Of a DNA stretch of 64,000 bases, positions 62,801 through 64,000 are shown piece after piece. The first letter of the stretch is position 1. Every line of letters begins with the position of its first letter. Location of the stretch: contig NZ_JXCA02000019.1 of the NCBI RefSeq assembly GCF_000828085.3, forward strand, positions 392,504-456,503, in the 5' to 3' direction. The notes under the pieces are model-generated. The model was not told the origin of the DNA, ran no database searches, and worked only from the letters and a program-made list of their open reading frames with translations. This DNA comes from Scytonema tolypothrichoides VB-61278. Its GTDB lineage: Bacteria; Cyanobacteriota; Cyanobacteriia; Cyanobacteriales; Nostocaceae. The position numbers and the translations under genes are program-made.

Positions 62801-64000
62801 ATGTCATAACTGTCAAAGTTGGAGAGCAATTTTGTGACACCGGCGAGTGGGAATATACCATTAATCCTCAAAACAGAAATGACTATGATACATTACTAAA
62901 AGCCATTCGTAACTTAGGTCAATTCCCCACAATTATTGCTCATTTATGGAACATCACACTCAGTGAGTATGTATTATCAAGACTTGAGAGTTGTGAAAAA
63001 GCTCAAGATATCGGCTTCTGGAGTTTGTTGTATCTGGCGCAAGCACTTGGAGAACAGAATATTACTGACACTATCCAAATTGGTGTTGTCTCCAACAATA
63101 TGCAGCAGTTGCTTGACGAAGACGAGTTGTGTCCAGAGAAAGCGACTATTCTAGGACCATGTAAAGTCATTTCTCAGGAATATTCAAACATCACCTGCCG
63201 TAGTATTGATATTAAGCTTCCCCAATTAGGTACTAGGCAATGGGAGCAACTGATAAACCAACTTTTAGCAGAACTTGCAGCCTCAACATCTGAGCAAGTG
63301 ATCGCATATCGTGGTAATCAGCGATGGGTGCAGTGTTTTGAAGCGTTAGCAATAGAAAGTCAAACCATTACCACAGCCAGGTTACGGGAAGGAGGGGTTT
63401 ATGTGATAACAGGTGGATTAGGGGGGATTGGACTTGCAATTGCAGAACACTTGGCAAAGACAGCCCAATCAAAACTTGTACTGATTGGCAGAAAGGGATT
63501 ACCTCCAAAATCTGAGTGGAATCAATGGTTGTCAACCCATGACGAGCAGGATCTGCTGAGTACAAAAATCAAAAAAGTTCAGGTTTTAGAGGAATTAGGT
63601 GCAGAAGTTTTAATCCTGACAGCAGATGTTGCCAACCTTGAACAAATGCAAGGTGTAGTTAATCAGGTAGGCGATCGCTTTGGCAAGATTCATGGAGTGA
63701 TTCACGCCGCAGGAGTTCCAGGTGCAGGTTTAATTCAACTCAAAACAACCGAATTAGCAACAAGTGTTCTTGAGCCTAAAGTGAAGGGAACACTTGTGTT
63801 AGATGCTGTATTGCGGGATGTCAATTTAGATTTTCTGGTCTTGTTTTCCTCAAACACTGCGATCGCAGGTGGATTTGGTCAGGTAGATTACTGTGCAGCG
63901 AATGCTTTTCTTGACGCCTTCGCTCATTACAATTTTTACCAACAGCAAATTCCAACTGTTTCTATTAACTGGGATTGGTGGCAAGGCAACAACTGGGCAG
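59845..64000 (+). CDS. Type I polyketide synthase, KS-AT-KR (partial)
   Basis: The frame is open from ATG 59845 to the end of the window (1385 codons seen). Ketosynthase: residues about 9-430, active Cys181 in LQTACSTSLVATT, His in EAHGTGTSLGDP and KTNIGHLD. Acyltransferase: about 530-835, GYSIGEYVA (active Ser) and the SHAFHS motif, which predicts malonyl-CoA. Ketoreductase: from about 1183, VITGGLGGIGLAIAEHLAKT, with LVLFSSNTAIAGGFGQVDYC AANAFLDAF holding the Ser-Tyr-Asn set. The part from 850 to 1180 is the KR structural half. Later domains lie outside the window. It would extend the fatty-acyl-Gly intermediate by a reduced acetate unit. Confidence 0.94.
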   Translation, partial: MASATNFDSLEGIAIIGMAGRFPGAKNIEQFWQNLRSGVESISDFTDEELISSGIDPAVVSNPNYIKAGAVVEDIDLFDASFFGFNHREAEITDPQHRLFLECAWEALENAGYDSTRCESRIGVYAGAGLNNYLSFDITRDRIGSASCYQTLIGNDKDFLTTRVSYKLNLKGPSVTLQTACSTSLVATTLACQSLLNYQCDMALVGGVSIRVPQKVGYLYQEEGVLSPDGHCHAFDAEARGTVLGNGVGVVVLKRLADALADRDCIHAVIKGSAINNDGSLKVGYTAPSVDGQAEVIAEALALAGIEPETVSYIEAHGTGTSLGDPIEIAALSKVFRASTQKKRFCAIGSVKTNIGHLDTAAGVTSLIKTVLALKGKQIPPSLHFEKPNPQIDFANSPFYVNTTLSEWKTNGTPRRAGVSSFGIGGTNAHVVLEEAPVVEASSPSRPWQVLMLSAKTSSALETATTNLTNYLQQHPELKLADVAYTLQVGRQSFDHRRTVVCRSIEDAVNALVDPKRVLTSIQETQERSVAFMFPGLGTHYVNMAIELYQAEPTFREQVDRCCLLIRPHLSLDLRDVLYPNKNRADAGNQKHNTPSADLDLRKMLGRSEQQEDAATQKLNQTFLTQPAIFVIEYALAQLWISWGIRPAAMIGYSIGEYVAATLAGVLSLEEALTLVAKRAQMIQELPSGAMLAVPLSEKQVQPFLNEKLSLSAVNGSSLCVVAGFTDAVEELEQQLTQKGLVCRRIVSSHAFHSVMMEAIAQPFIDLVKTFNLQPPKIPYLSNVTGTWITAEEATDPNYWVKHLCQAVRFASGVQELSKKDNPILLEVGPGQTLSSLALQCMESDQAAQQIVLPSLRHSYDQQPDLAFLLNTLGRLWLAGVQIDWSSFYAAERRYRIPLPTYPFERQRYWISPQKNTRDVNLNQAALEQKLDIKDWFYIPSWKRSVPPVSFEPRRLTVEKQCWLVFMDTCGIGTQILEKLKRENQNVITVKVGEQFCDTGEWEYTINPQNRNDYDTLLKAIRNLGQFPTIIAHLWNITLSEYVLSRLESCEKAQDIGFWSLLYLAQALGEQNITDTIQIGVVSNNMQQLLDEDELCPEKATILGPCKVISQEYSNITCRSIDIKLPQLGTRQWEQLINQLLAELAASTSEQVIAYRGNQRWVQCFEALAIESQTITTARLREGGVYVITGGLGGIGLAIAEHLAKTAQSKLVLIGRKGLPPKSEWNQWLSTHDEQDLLSTKIKKVQVLEELGAEVLILTADVANLEQMQGVVNQVGDRFGKIHGVIHAAGVPGAGLIQLKTTELATSVLEPKVKGTLVLDAVLRDVNLDFLVLFSSNTAIAGGFGQVDYCAANAFLDAFAHYNFYQQQIPTVSINWDWWQGNNWA

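Overview
The window is chromosomal DNA from a cyanobacterium, most likely a large-genome filamentous one of the Nostocales type. The gene content supports this: oxidative Mg-protoporphyrin cyclase, heme oxygenase, the inducible NDH-1MS CO2-uptake operon, CYP110-like P450s, AMIN-domain proteins, DUF1614/1818/3386 proteins, many GCGATCGC (HIP1) sites and many short dispersed palindromes and heptamer repeats. The species cannot be named from the sequence.

Layout. 1-7.5 kb: end of a WD40 gene, a repeat-rich gap, tRNA-Lys(CTT), a lipoprotein methyltransferase with an amino-acid permease, an AI-2E-type permease, DUF1614 and FtsH. 8-13.4 kb: a broken sugar dehydrogenase beside an intact gluconolactonase, a TauE/SafE exporter and two divergent CadD-type transporters. 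13.5-18 kb: a low-oxygen tetrapyrrole set (acsF paralogue, heme oxygenase, hemN). 18.4-31.9 kb: AMIN/beta-lactamase-fold protein, two GH13 amylases, LuxR-GAF regulator, DUF3386, HugZ-like protein, gatB, a TnpB-like gene with a small divergent partner, fasciclin protein, rpoZ, DUF1818. 31.9-32.8 kb: tRNA-Pro(GGG) followed by a very small Tn7-like element with the hallmarks of a type V-K CRISPR-associated transposon (CAST). 32.9-42 kb: two P450s, a phosphoketolase-family enzyme, an RNB nuclease fused to dsRNA-binding domains, lysS. 42-48 kb: cupA, ndhD3, a Tat-exported beta-carbonic anhydrase and ndhF3. 48.5-64 kb: an Ntn-hydrolase acylase, a TonB-dependent receptor, and a FAAL-NRPS gene followed by a PKS that runs off the window.

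The most striking result is the roughly 0.8-kb CAST-like element at 32018-32816. It has TGTCGA...TCGACA ends built of TnsB-site-like repeats and carries a delocalized CRISPR repeat-spacer unit. The 17-nt spacer matches the adjacent tRNA-Pro at 16 of 17 positions, next to a GGTA (NGTN) PAM, and the element begins exactly 60 bp from that PAM, the spacing known for RNA-guided V-K transposition. No cas12k, tnsB, tnsC or tniQ lies inside, so it is a non-autonomous mini-CAST or a relic that kept its homing guide.

A second theme is that short dispersed palindromes have entered protein-coding genes without breaking the frame. Examples are a CadD-type transporter (exactly 24 nt against its paralogue in this window), gatB, the TnpB-like gene and the phosphoketolase-family gene.
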